A stretch of DNA of 49,316 nt from DASSTY01 sp035760645 (GCA_035760645.1 DASTSO010000003.1:1-49316), one strand, 5' to 3'; positions 24,495 through 32,189 are shown, counted from the first letter of the stretch. The notes: generated by a model from the sequence alone, not told the origin. Translations and numbers: made by a program.

Positions 24495-26012
24495 ATGCCC
24501 CTGCGCTCCCGAGTTCGTCCACTCGCGTCCCTGGCGTGCCTCTGCGGCAGCCTCGCCTTCGTGGCGGCCACTCCGCTGCGGGCGCAAACGCTGTCGCCCG
24601 CCCTCCGGCAGCAGCTCGAGGAGTGGTACCACAAGACGACCCGGCACGCGAGCGGCGACTGGGGCATCGCGATCGGCACGATGGACGGCAAGGTGCTCTG
24701 GAGCGCGCAGCCCGAGCTCCCGCTGGTGCCGGCCTCGACGGCGAAGGTCTTCACCACCGGCTTCGCGCGCACGCGCGTCGGCCCCGAGGCGCGGAAGACG
24801 ACGCGCGTCGTCGGCGTCGGCCGGCTCGACAGCGCCTCGGGCGTCTGGCAGGGCGCCTGGTCGATCGAGGTCACCGGCGACCCCACCTTCGAGCGGCCCG
24901 ACCGCTCGGGCCCCACGCTGCGCGAGCTCGCGGCCGACCTCGCCGCGCACGGCGTGCGCCGCCTCGAGGGCCCGCTCACCATCACGAGCGCCCTCGGCCC
25001 GGCCGAGGCGCGCTATCCCGCGGTCTGGGAGGAGCGCTACGCCGGCAAGCTCTACGCGCCGCCGATCGGCCCCGTCACCCTGCACGAGAACACCGTCAGC
25101 TTCACCGTGCGCCCGGGCGCGCACCTCGGCGCCCCGCCCGTCTTCGTGAGCACGATCCCCGCGGGCGCCGAGCGCCTGGTCCAGGTCCGTGCCCGCACCG
25201 TGCCGGGGCGCGGGAGCCGGCTCGTCCTCGCCCGCCGCGCCGACGGCGGCTGGCAGCTGCTGGGCTCGGTGGGCATCGGCGCGGGCACGGTGGGCTTCTC
25301 CGACGTGATGCACGATCCGAACATCGTGCTCGACGCCGCCTGGGCCGCGGCGCTCGAGCGCGCCGGGATCACCTGGGAGCGGCGGCTGCCGATGGCGCTC
25401 CCCGCGCCGGGCGCGCCGCGTACGCTGCTCGCGGCCGTCTACTCCGCGCCCTTCGACTCGGTGGCGAGCGAGGTCAACCGCCGCAGCCTCAACGTCGGCG
25501 CCGAGATGCTGCTGCTCTGGGGCGCGGGCCGGCACACGCATCCGGCCGAGCTCGTCGCCCGGCACGTGCGCGAGGTGGTGGGGCCGCTCGCGAAGATCCA
25601 CCTGGTGGACGGCAGCGGGCTCAGCGAGCTGAACCGCGTCACGCCGCTCACGCAGATGCTCTATCTCGCGAAGATGCCGCAGCGGCCGGGCCAGCAGAAC
25701 TTCCCGCTCCTCCTGCCCGCCAACGGCACCGGCACGCTGCGTCACCTGCGCTACGGCATGGGCAGCGGCGTCGTGCACGCCAAGACCGGCACCCTCGACG
25801 ACGCCGCCACGCTCACCGGCTACCTCGGCCGCGCCGACGGCGTGCTCGTGGTCTCGCTGATGTACAACGGCCGCCGCACCGGCGCGGCCCGCGCCGCGCA
25901 GTGGGACCTCTTCCGTCTCCTCGGCGCCGACGGGGTGAGCATCCCGGCGATCCTCGAGACCCAGCTCGGCGGGCCCCAGCAGCTGGGCGGGCCCAGCGCC
26001 GGCGGGCGCTGA
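24495..26012 (+). CDS. dacB: D-alanyl-D-alanine carboxypeptidase/endopeptidase (PBP4, peptidase S13)
   Basis: Periplasmic penicillin-binding protein that trims peptide stems and opens cross-links in peptidoglycan. The 505-residue protein has a signal peptide (LASLACLCGSLAFVAATPLR, then AQ). The nucleophile motif is PASTAKVFTT (S-T-A-K), the second motif is RRSLNVGAE (S-L-N), and the third is HAKTGTL (K-T-G). The long insertion between the first two motifs is characteristic of class C PBP4. All catalytic residues are present. The start is ATG 24495; the frame stays open upstream, but that part overlaps the promoter region. A palindromic terminator follows, then a convergent lipoprotein gene. 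Confidence 0.93.
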   Translation: MPLRSRVRPLASLACLCGSLAFVAATPLRAQTLSPALRQQLEEWYHKTTRHASGDWGIAIGTMDGKVLWSAQPELPLVPASTAKVFTTGFARTRVGPEARKTTRVVGVGRLDSASGVWQGAWSIEVTGDPTFERPDRSGPTLRELAADLAAHGVRRLEGPLTITSALGPAEARYPAVWEERYAGKLYAPPIGPVTLHENTVSFTVRPGAHLGAPPVFVSTIPAGAERLVQVRARTVPGRGSRLVLARRADGGWQLLGSVGIGAGTVGFSDVMHDPNIVLDAAWAAALERAGITWERRLPMALPAPGAPRTLLAAVYSAPFDSVASEVNRRSLNVGAEMLLLWGAGRHTHPAELVARHVREVVGPLAKIHLVDGSGLSELNRVTPLTQMLYLAKMPQRPGQQNFPLLLPANGTGTLRHLRYGMGSGVVHAKTGTLDDAATLTGYLGRADGVLVVSLMYNGRRTGAARAAQWDLFRLLGADGVSIPAILETQLGGPQQLGGPSAGGR

Positions 26013-26045
26013 GCGGACGCTCGGCGGACGCGGGGAGCCAACGCA

Positions 26046-26072
26046 AAGCGGGCGCCGACGAGGCGCCCGCTT
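26046..26072. terminator. Bidirectional terminator between dacB and a small lipoprotein gene
   Basis: AAGCGGGCGCC (26046-26056) and GGCGCCCGCTT (26062-26072) form a perfect 11-bp stem with a GACGA loop between convergent genes. Confidence 0.85.
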
Positions 26073-26096
26073 CGTGTGTCCGGCGACCCGCCCGGA

Positions 26097-26333
26097 CTAC
26101 TTCTTGGTGCTGTCCGGCGCGTGCTCGGTCTTCTTGACCGTGTCCCGGTTGACGTTGGTGTCGGTCCGCACCACGGTCGTATCGCGCACCATCGTGGACG
26201 AGGTGGTGGTGTCCATCGCCGAGTGGGTGGTGTCGCCGCCGCCCATGGTGTTGTCGGCGTTCATGTCCCCGCCCTTCTTCTCGCACGCGCCGAGGACCGC
26301 CGCGAGCGTCAATGCCGCCAGAATCTTGCGCAT
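26097..26333 (-). CDS. Small Asp/Thr-rich lipoprotein
   Basis: The 78-residue protein has a lipoprotein signal (MRKILAALTLAAVLGAC, Cys17). The mature part is short, hydrophilic and dominated by Asp, Thr, Ser and Met (repeated D-T-T), ending in a Lys-rich tail. No domain is recognisable and it is probably unstructured on the membrane surface. ATG 26333 has GGAGGA 8 nt upstream, a strong ribosome site, so it may be well expressed. It converges on dacB and shares its terminator. Two other small lipoproteins of this kind occur at 27936 and 30922. Confidence 0.78.
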   Translation of the reverse strand: MRKILAALTLAAVLGACEKKGGDMNADNTMGGGDTTHSAMDTTTSSTMVRDTTVVRTDTNVNRDTVKKTEHAPDSTKK

Positions 26334-26699
26334 ACCGTGTCTCCTCCCGATGTGGCCCCTGTCGGCCTGTCCGTCGCCCGTCCAAACGTCCTGCCATCCG
26401 GCATCACGTCCCAACCCACGTCCAGACCCCGCAGGTGGTGTCGCGGCCCGCTCCGGGGCCGCTCCCCCCGCGAGCGAACCCGCCAACGTTCCGGGAAACT
26501 CCGGACCGACGCGGTGATCCATCTCACTACCGGCCACCCTCACGCTCCCGTCAGCCGGCGGCATGGAATTTGGACTGCGGACGCCAGGAAGCACGTTTCG
26601 CCGGTTTTGCGGCTCATCCGCGCGGCGAACCGCATCGAGAGGCGGCAAATCGCAGTCGCCCCGCCCACGCCCGTTCCGCAGCCCGAGAAGGACCCACTC
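26334..26699. other. Divergent intergenic region upstream of mreB, no gene seen
   Basis: This 366-nt gap lies between the divergent lipoprotein and mreB starts. Base composition is less extreme than in the coding regions, with AT-richer patches near 26565-26575 and 26600-26615 where promoters would be expected. I see no clear hexamers, RNA gene or conserved reading frame. AAGGA 7 nt before GTG 26700 is the mreB ribosome site. Confidence 0.5.
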
Positions 26700-27830
26700 G
26701 TGACCGTTACCCTCGATCTCCAGTCCCCCGCGGCCGAGACCACCCCGACGTCGTCCACCCCCAACCCCGGTCCCACGCCGGCGCCCGCCTACGTGCCCCA
26801 GTCGCCCACGGTGCGGCAGCGCTGGTGGAAGCCGGCCACGCACATCGCCGTCGATCTCGGCACGGCCAACACGCTCGTGCTCGTCAAGGGCCAGGGCGTC
26901 GTGCTCGACGAGCCGAGCGTGGCGGCGGTCGACTCGAACGGCCAGATCAAGGGCGTCGGCCTCGAGGCCAAGCGCATGCTGGGGCGCACGCCCGAGGGGA
27001 TCCGGGCGGTGCGGCCGATGAAGGACGGCGTCATCGCCGACTTCAGCGTGGCCGAGCAGATGCTGCGGAAGTTCCTGCGGATCGTCCTCGACCGGCATCT
27101 CGTGCGGGTGAAGCCGACGGTGATCGTCTGCGTCCCGTCGAGCATCACCGAGGTCGAGCGCCGCGCCGTGCGCGACAGCGCCAAGAGCGCGGGCGCGAAG
27201 AAGCTCCTCATGGTGAGCGAGCCGATGGCGGCCGCGATCGGCGCCGGGCTGCCGGTGGACAGCCCCACCGGCTCGATGATCGTGGACGTCGGCGGCGGCA
27301 CCACCGACATCGCCGTCATCGCCCTCTCGGGCACCGTCTGCGACGCCTCGATCCGCACCGCCGGCGACGAGCTCGACCAGGCGATCGTGCACTACATGCG
27401 CAAGACCTACAACGTGCTGATCGGCGAGCCCACGGCCGAGCAGCTCAAGATGCGCATCGGCTCGGCCCTGCCGCTCGAGGAGGAGCTGACGCTGCCGGTG
27501 AAGGGCCGCGACCTCGTCTCGGGCCTCCCGCGCACCGTCACGGTGGACAGCTCGGGGGTCCGCGATGCGATGGCCGAGGGGATCCAGCGCATCGTCAACG
27601 CCGTGCGCCAGGCGCTCGAGGTCACGCCGCCCGAGCTGGCGAGCGACATCCTCGACTACGGCATCACGCTGACGGGCGGCGGCGCGATGATCCGCGGGCT
27701 CGACGCGCTGCTCACGCTCGAGACCGGCCTGCCCGTGCGCGTCGCCGAGCACCCGCTCACGAGCGTCGTGCGCGGCACCGGCCGCATCCTCGACGACCTC
27801 GAGCGCTTCCAGGGCGTGCTGACGGAGTAG
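26700..27830 (+). CDS. mreB: Rod-shape-determining actin homologue MreB
   Basis: Cytoskeletal ATPase that positions lateral wall synthesis. The 376-residue protein has the nucleotide motifs IAVDLGTANTLV (about 49-60) and IVDVGGGTTDIAV (phosphate 2), the VCVPSSITEVERRAV segment, and TLTGGGAMIRGLD near the end. Normal MreB has about 340 residues; the extra length is a Pro/Thr/Ser-rich N-terminal extension of about 40 residues ending QRWWKP, where the Trp pair could help membrane contact. The start is GTG 26700 with AAGGA 7 nt upstream. No mreC, mreD, pbp2 or rodA gene follows, so this is a solitary copy; a second mreB with mreCD may exist elsewhere. Confidence 0.96.
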   Translation: MTVTLDLQSPAAETTPTSSTPNPGPTPAPAYVPQSPTVRQRWWKPATHIAVDLGTANTLVLVKGQGVVLDEPSVAAVDSNGQIKGVGLEAKRMLGRTPEGIRAVRPMKDGVIADFSVAEQMLRKFLRIVLDRHLVRVKPTVIVCVPSSITEVERRAVRDSAKSAGAKKLLMVSEPMAAAIGAGLPVDSPTGSMIVDVGGGTTDIAVIALSGTVCDASIRTAGDELDQAIVHYMRKTYNVLIGEPTAEQLKMRIGSALPLEEELTLPVKGRDLVSGLPRTVTVDSSGVRDAMAEGIQRIVNAVRQALEVTPPELASDILDYGITLTGGGAMIRGLDALLTLETGLPVRVAEHPLTSVVRGTGRILDDLERFQGVLTE

Positions 27831-27885
27831 GCCGCCCGCCGTTCCCGCCCCGGCTTCGCGACCCCGACCAGCCAGGGGACGCGAC

Positions 27886-27918
27886 GGGCCACCCCGCAGC
27901 AGGATCGCGGGGTGGCCC
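27886..27918. terminator. Bidirectional terminator between mreB and a small lipoprotein gene
   Basis: GGGCCACCCCGC (27886-27897) pairs perfectly with GCGGGGTGGCCC (27907-27918) around a 9-nt loop between convergent genes. Confidence 0.85.
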
Positions 27919-27935
27919 GCTGGCGTTTCGGGGCC

Positions 27936-28322
27936 TCAGCGCTTCGGCGCGGCCGGCGGGGCGGCGGGCGGCGCGGCGGGCGCCGCAGCGGGCGCCGCGC
28001 CGGCGGCGCGGTTCGCCTCGCCGGTGTTCGTGAGGTTGGGGATCCGGCCGCCGGTGGTGTCGCTGGGCGGCGGGCCCTGGGTGACGTTGACGCCCAGGGC
28101 GTTGGCCGGCACCTGCCCGGTGGATTCCCCCGCGGCGCGCATCGCGCCGATGCTGCCGGTCGGGTGCTGGCCGCTCACCCGGATCCCCGCCTGGGTGGCG
28201 TCGTCGCCGGCGGTGCCGTTCTCGCCGTCGTACCGCTTGCCGCAGGCCGTGGCGGCCAGCAGCGCCAGCGCCGCCCCCGCCACGACCACCCGCCCCACCG
28301 TCCCTCTCGCGTTCGCTCGCAT
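27936..28322 (-). CDS. Small lipoprotein with Ala/Pro-rich tail
   Basis: The 128-residue protein has a lipoprotein signal ending LLAATAC (Cys27). The mature part is hydrophilic (KRYDGENGTAGDDATQAG, then QGPPPSDTTGGRIP) and closes with an Ala-Pro run of about 25 residues typical of envelope-spanning tails. No domain recognised. ATG 28322 has a GGGGGA ribosome site 5 nt upstream; the leader contains three 14-bp tandem repeats, each with a GGAGC core. It converges on mreB. Confidence 0.75.
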   Translation of the reverse strand: MRANARGTVGRVVVAGAALALLAATACGKRYDGENGTAGDDATQAGIRVSGQHPTGSIGAMRAAGESTGQVPANALGVNVTQGPPPSDTTGGRIPNLTNTGEANRAAGAAPAAAPAAPPAAPPAAPKR

Positions 28323-28334
28323 GCCGTCCCCCGT

Positions 28335-28376
28335 CGTGATGGCGCTCCCGTGATGGCGCTCCCGTGATGGCTCCCC
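28335..28376. repeat. Three 14-bp tandem repeats in a lipoprotein leader
   Basis: CGTGATGGCGCTCC occurs at 28335-28348 and 28349-28362, with a degenerate third copy (28363-28376). On the sense strand of the lipoprotein each unit reads GGAGCGCCATCACG, giving several Shine-Dalgarno-like cores in a row. Confidence 0.75.
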
Positions 28377-28439
28377 AGTATACGCCGGCGATTTCCGGCC
28401 GGTGTGGCGCGGGCCACGCTGCCCCTGGCCGGGACAGCG

Positions 28440-28446
28440 TAGCTTG
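28440..28446 (+). promoter_or_regulatory. TAGCTTG box 6 nt before the EEP-hydrolase start
   Basis: The hexamer TAGCTT ends 6 nt before GTG 28452, the same spacing as at sufE, so a leaderless or near-leaderless transcript is likely. GGGAGG abuts the GTG and is too close to act as a normal ribosome site. Confidence 0.4.
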
Positions 28447-28451
28447 GGAGG

Positions 28452-29504
28452 GTGAGCCCCTGCGCCTTCGCCCTCGAGCCGGGCGACGACCCCCGCCTCG
28501 CCCCCTGGCGCGCGAACGTCGGCGCCCCCGTGGCCCGGGACCTCGCGCCCGCCGATCCGGCGGCCGGATCGGCGGGCGGCGGGACGGCCGCGCTCCCGCT
28601 CGTCGTGCTGAGCTGGAACGTGTGGATCGGCCGGGGTCGCCTCGCCGACCTCGTGCGCCGCGTGCGCGCCGGCGACTTCGCCGCCCTGGGCGCGCCGGCC
28701 GGCGCGCCGCTCGTGGTGCTCGCGCAGGAGGCCTACCGCGCCGACGACACGGTGCCCGCGACGCCCGCGCCCGGGGCCGCGCGCGCCGTCGGTGCCGGGC
28801 TCGGCCGCGACTTCCTGGGCGGCGAGGACGTGGTGCTCGCGGCCGAGGCGCTGGACATGAATCTCCGCTACGCGCCGTCGATGCGGAACGGCCGCCACCG
28901 GAGCGATCGCGGCAACGCGGTGCTCTCGACCCTGCCGATCACTGCGGCGACGGCGCTCGAGCTGCCCCCGCTCCTGCAGCGGCGCGTGGCCGTCGTCACC
29001 ACCGTCGCGCTGCCGGACGGCGCCGGCGCGCTCCAGCTCGCGAGCGCGCACCTCGACCCCCGCGGCCCGCCGGGCCACCGCTGGCTCGGCGGCGCGGGCC
29101 GGGCTCGGCAGCTCGCGCGCCTGCTCGGGCACCTCGACGCCGGGCGGACGAGTCCGCAGGTCCTCGGCGCCGACCTCAACCTCGGCCGCGGCCGCCGCGA
29201 GCCCGCCTGGCGGCTGCTCGAGGCGGCGGACTTCGGGATGGGGCACCCGCCGCGCGTGCCGCTCTGGAGCCACACCTTCCACGCGCTCCCGCGGCTCACG
29301 CTCGACTACCTCCTCGTGCGCGAGGCGGATGGCAGGGGCAGCGAGACCGCGCCCCGGCTCGCGCGCGCCGAGGTGCACCGCCTCGACGAGCACCCGGGCG
29401 ACCGCGGCCGCACGGTGTTCGGCTCGGACCACCACCCGCTGCTCATGTCGCTCGAGCTGCAGCCGGGGCTGCAGCCGGGGCTGCAGCCGGGGCCGCAGCC
29501 CTGA
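28452..29504 (+). CDS. Endonuclease/exonuclease/phosphatase (EEP) family hydrolase
   Basis: Mg2+-dependent phosphodiesterase fold of 350 residues. All motifs of the family are visible: LSWNVWIG (Asn), LAQEAYR (Glu), SDRGNAVLST, SAHLDPRG (His), GADLNLG (Asp/Asn), LDYLLVRE and GSDHHPLLM (catalytic Asp-His). Members include nucleases, sphingomyelinases and inositol phosphatases; the substrate cannot be read from the motifs. Its neighbour 34 nt downstream is a phospholipase D enzyme, so a phospholipid substrate is plausible (inference). The start GTG 28452 is the least certain element; the fold begins near residue 49. The C-terminus is a repeat-encoded L-Q-P-G run. Confidence 0.85.
   Translation: MSPCAFALEPGDDPRLAPWRANVGAPVARDLAPADPAAGSAGGGTAALPLVVLSWNVWIGRGRLADLVRRVRAGDFAALGAPAGAPLVVLAQEAYRADDTVPATPAPGAARAVGAGLGRDFLGGEDVVLAAEALDMNLRYAPSMRNGRHRSDRGNAVLSTLPITAATALELPPLLQRRVAVVTTVALPDGAGALQLASAHLDPRGPPGHRWLGGAGRARQLARLLGHLDAGRTSPQVLGADLNLGRGRREPAWRLLEAADFGMGHPPRVPLWSHTFHALPRLTLDYLLVREADGRGSETAPRLARAEVHRLDEHPGDRGRTVFGSDHHPLLMSLELQPGLQPGLQPGPQP
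29457..29501. repeat. 12-bp tandem repeat at the 3' end of the EEP gene
   Basis: Three exact CTGCAGCCGGGG units and a partial fourth encode Leu-Gln-Pro-Gly repeats just before the stop codon. The unit length keeps the frame, so copy number may vary between strains. Confidence 0.8.
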
Positions 29505-29538
29505 TTCCTGATCCTCCCGCCGCCCACCGGAGCCGCCG

Positions 29539-30894
29539 ATGCGCGACCTCTTCCAAGCCGTCTTCGGGTACTCGATGCCGTGGTGGTCGTGGCTGCTCTG
29601 GTCGGTGGGCGTCGTCGCGATCGTGTCGGTCTGGGCCGCGCTCTTCCTCCCCGAGTGGCCACTGCCGCAGTTCCGCCCGCTCTTCCGCGACCCGCCGGGC
29701 TCGGACGCCTTCCTGCACGCGATGAGCAGCTTCTTCAACATCCCCGTGCTGCGCGGCGGCTCGCTCACGCTGCTGCAGAACGGCGACCAGTTCTACCCCG
29801 CCATGCTCGAGGCGATGCGCGCGGCGCGCGAGAGCATCCACTTCCAGGTCTACATCTTCGAGCCCGACGAGATCGGCCGGCAGTTCATGGACGTCTTCAA
29901 GGCGAAGGCCCGCGAGGGCGTCGAGGTGCGGCTGCTCGTCGACGCCTTCGGCTCGCTGGCGCTGCGCCGCCGCCACCGGCGCGAGCTCGAGGAGGCGGGG
30001 GTGCAGGTCCGCCGCTTCCGCGATTTCGGCCTCCGCAACCTCGCCCGCATCTACAAGCGCGACCACCGGCGCGCGATCGTCGTCGACGGCCGCGTCGCCT
30101 TCACCGGCGGCGCGGCGGTGAGCCGCAAGTGGAAGGGCGACGTGCGCAACGCCCACGAGTGGCGTGACAGCATGACCCGCGTCACCGGCGCCTTCGTGGC
30201 CGGCGTGCAGGCGGCGTTCTCGGAGAACTGGGTCTACGAGACCGGCGAGATCATCGCGGGCGACCGGTACTACCCGACGGTGCACGGTACCGAGGGTCGC
30301 ACCTGGACCCAGCGGGACGCGGCCGCCGCCGGCGACGGCAGCGTCCCCTGCGGCATCGCCCTCGTGAGCTCGCCCGCCGACTCGGCGCAGCCGATCCGGC
30401 TCCTCTTCTACCTGAGCTTCGCCGCCGCGCAGCGGCGGCTGTGGATCTGCAACTCGTACTTCATCCCCGACAAGAAGCTGCGCGCCGCGGTGACGGCGCG
30501 GGCCCGGGCGGGCGTGGACGTGCGCGTGCTCGTCCCCGGCAACCACACCGACGCGGTGCCGGTGCAGCTCGCGGGGCACACCTACTACGAGGAGCTCCTG
30601 GAGGCGGGGGTGCGGATCTTCGAGTACCAGCCGGCGATGCTGCACGCCAAGACCGTGGTGGTCGACGGCTGCTGGTCGGTGGTGGGCTCGAGCAACCTCG
30701 ACAAGCGCTCGATCAAGTGGAACGAGGAGAACGTGCTGGCGGTGAGCGACGAGCGCTTCGCGCGCGCGATCGAGGCGGGCTACGAGACCGACCTCGCGCG
30801 CTCGCGGGAGATCCACCTCGACGCCTGGCGGCGGCGCCCCCTCGCCCAGCGGGCGCTGGAGCGCCTCGCCAAGGTGCTCGTCGAACAGTACTGA
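29539..30894 (+). CDS. Phospholipase D-family phosphatidyltransferase (cardiolipin-synthase-like) with altered first HKD
   Basis: The 451-residue protein has one N-terminal membrane helix (WLLWSVGVVAIVSVWAALFL) and two PLD half-domains. The second HKD is intact: H369-A-K371 and D376 in LHAKTVVVDG, followed by GSSNLDKRS. The first reads H176-R-R178 with D183 (DHRRAIVVDG), so the lysine of HxKxxxxD is arginine. Arrangement, length and NSYFIPD match the cardiolipin-synthase/PLD group, which transfers phosphatidyl groups at the membrane. Lys-to-Arg keeps the charge, but the effect on activity is uncertain. ATG 29539 has GGAG 7 nt upstream. It probably shares a transcript with the EEP hydrolase. 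Confidence 0.9.
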   Translation: MRDLFQAVFGYSMPWWSWLLWSVGVVAIVSVWAALFLPEWPLPQFRPLFRDPPGSDAFLHAMSSFFNIPVLRGGSLTLLQNGDQFYPAMLEAMRAARESIHFQVYIFEPDEIGRQFMDVFKAKAREGVEVRLLVDAFGSLALRRRHRRELEEAGVQVRRFRDFGLRNLARIYKRDHRRAIVVDGRVAFTGGAAVSRKWKGDVRNAHEWRDSMTRVTGAFVAGVQAAFSENWVYETGEIIAGDRYYPTVHGTEGRTWTQRDAAAAGDGSVPCGIALVSSPADSAQPIRLLFYLSFAAAQRRLWICNSYFIPDKKLRAAVTARARAGVDVRVLVPGNHTDAVPVQLAGHTYYEELLEAGVRIFEYQPAMLHAKTVVVDGCWSVVGSSNLDKRSIKWNEENVLAVSDERFARAIEAGYETDLARSREIHLDAWRRRPLAQRALERLAKVLVEQY

Positions 30895-30920
30895 GCGGGC
30901 GCCGGCTCGGCGGCGCCCGC
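30895..30920. terminator. Bidirectional terminator between the PLD gene and a small lipoprotein gene
   Basis: GCGGGCGCCG (30895-30904) pairs perfectly with CGGCGCCCGC (30911-30920) around GCTCGG. It fills the whole gap between the two convergent stop codons. Confidence 0.8.
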
Positions 30921-30921
30921 G

Positions 30922-31209
30922 TCAGCGCCGCGTCGTGTCCTGCGGCGCGCGGGTGCCGGCGGCGCCGCCCGGCTGCTTCGCCGCGGGGCCGCGCAGGGTG
31001 TCGGCGCTGTCGTTCACCGGCGCGCCGTGCGGCGCGGGGATGGCGCTGTCCTGTGCGACCCGGCCCTCGAGCGGCGTGTTGGTGCCGCCGGTCTGGGTGG
31101 CGTTCTGCCGGTCGCGACTGGTCTGCGGGCAGCCCAGGAGCGTGGCCGCCGCCAGGAGCCCCGCCAGCCATGCCGTGCGTCGTGCCGCGCCGCCCCTCGT
31201 CTCGCGCAT
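30922..31209 (-). CDS. Small lipoprotein of unknown function
   Basis: The 95-residue protein has a lipoprotein signal ending AATLLGC (Cys27). The mature region is hydrophilic and rich in Asn, Thr, Pro, Asp and Gln (QTGGTNTPLEG, then PAPHGAPVNDSADTL), apparently disordered, with no recognised domain. ATG 31209 has GGGAGGA 3-4 nt upstream. It is the third small lipoprotein placed convergent to an envelope gene behind a shared terminator (others at 26097 and 27936). Confidence 0.75.
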   Translation of the reverse strand: MRETRGGAARRTAWLAGLLAAATLLGCPQTSRDRQNATQTGGTNTPLEGRVAQDSAIPAPHGAPVNDSADTLRGPAAKQPGGAAGTRAPQDTTRR

Positions 31210-31303
31210 CGTTCCTCCCTGAAATCGTCTACCTGCCCTCGATCGTACCTTAGGGCGGCCCCGGCGACGCGGCAAGAGCGATGCGGCAAGCGCGGCGCGG
31301 GAC

Positions 31304-32098
31304 TCAGCGGCGCTGGAGGTGGCGGTAGCCGCGGCGCAGGAGCCGCCGCAGCAGGCCGCCGGGCAGCACGCGCAGCAGCCCCACGATCACCCGGTAGCGC
31401 TTCCCCGGGATCACGACCACCGGTCCCGCCCGGTCGAGCACCGCCGCGAGCGACTCGCGCACCACCCGCGGCGCGTCCATCCACATCCACGCCGGGATCT
31501 CGCCCTTGTCGGCGCCCATGCGCTGGTGGAACTCCGAGTGGGTGAACCCCGGGCAGAGCGCCTGCACCCGCACCCCCGCCGGCTCCACCTCGGCCGCGAG
31601 CGACTCGCTGAAGGCGATGAGGTATGCCTTCGTCGCGCAGTAGTTGACGTTGCCCACCGAGCGCAGAAAGCCCGCCACCGACGCCACGTTGACGATCGCG
31701 CCACCGCCGTGCGCGGCCATCCCGCGCACCGCCACCTGCGCCAGCCGCATCGCGGCGAGCACGTGCACGCGCACCATGCGCGCCTGCCCCTCCGCGTCGG
31801 CCGTGGCGAGCGCGCCGCCGGTGCCGAAGCCCGCGTTGTTGACGAGCAGGGCGAGCCGCGGCGCCGCCGCGATGCGCGCGACGACGCGGTCCACGTCCGC
31901 GTCCGCCGCGAGGTCCGCGGCGAGCGGCTCCGCCACGACGCCGAAGCGCGCCCGCAGCTCGCCGGCGAGCGCTCCGAGCCGCGCGGCGTCGCGCGCGACG
32001 AGCACGAGATCGAAGCCGCGCCCGGCGAGCTGCGCACAGAACTCCCGGCCGATGCCGGCCGAGGCGCCGGTGACGAGGGCGAGGGGGCGAGGAGGCAT
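31304..32098 (-). CDS. SDR-family oxidoreductase (DltE/YqjQ-type)
   Basis: NAD(P)-dependent short-chain dehydrogenase of 264 residues. TGASAGIG is at 10-17, NNAG in LLVNNAGFG, and the catalytic Tyr-Lys in NYCATKAYL with Ser in NVASVAGFL. CPGFTHSEF and the hydrophobic C-terminus (VIVGLLRVLPGGLLRRLLR) are characteristic of the DltE/YqjQ subgroup, which often sits at the membrane. Substrate unknown. ATG 32098 lacks a ribosome site but follows TATCTTG by 8 nt, fitting a leaderless transcript; an ATG six codons upstream has GGAGG directly against it and is less likely. Confidence 0.87.
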   Translation of the reverse strand: MPPRPLALVTGASAGIGREFCAQLAGRGFDLVLVARDAARLGALAGELRARFGVVAEPLAADLAADADVDRVVARIAAAPRLALLVNNAGFGTGGALATADAEGQARMVRVHVLAAMRLAQVAVRGMAAHGGGAIVNVASVAGFLRSVGNVNYCATKAYLIAFSESLAAEVEPAGVRVQALCPGFTHSEFHQRMGADKGEIPAWMWMDAPRVVRESLAAVLDRAGPVVVIPGKRYRVIVGLLRVLPGGLLRRLLRRGYRHLQRR

Positions 32099-32105
32099 GG
32101 CCGCG

Positions 32106-32139
32106 CAAGATAGCATCCTCCCGCGACCATGCTACGTTG
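32106..32139. promoter_or_regulatory. Back-to-back TAnnTTG promoter boxes
   Basis: TATCTTG on the minus strand (32106-32112) faces the SDR gene and TACGTTG on the plus strand (32133-32139) faces the BON-domain gene. They sit 20 bp apart in the 91-bp divergent gap. -35 elements are not obvious. Confidence 0.4.
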
Positions 32140-32189
32140 CGAATGTGGCCTCGAAGGCCACGAAACCGCTCGACGCAGGAGGCAGGACG

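Noticed and set aside
32098..32116. Start of the second SDR at ATG 32116
   Set aside because: GGAGG lies directly against this ATG with no spacing and the extra residues (MLSCAA) are not conserved-looking; ATG 32098 behind TATCTTG was preferred.
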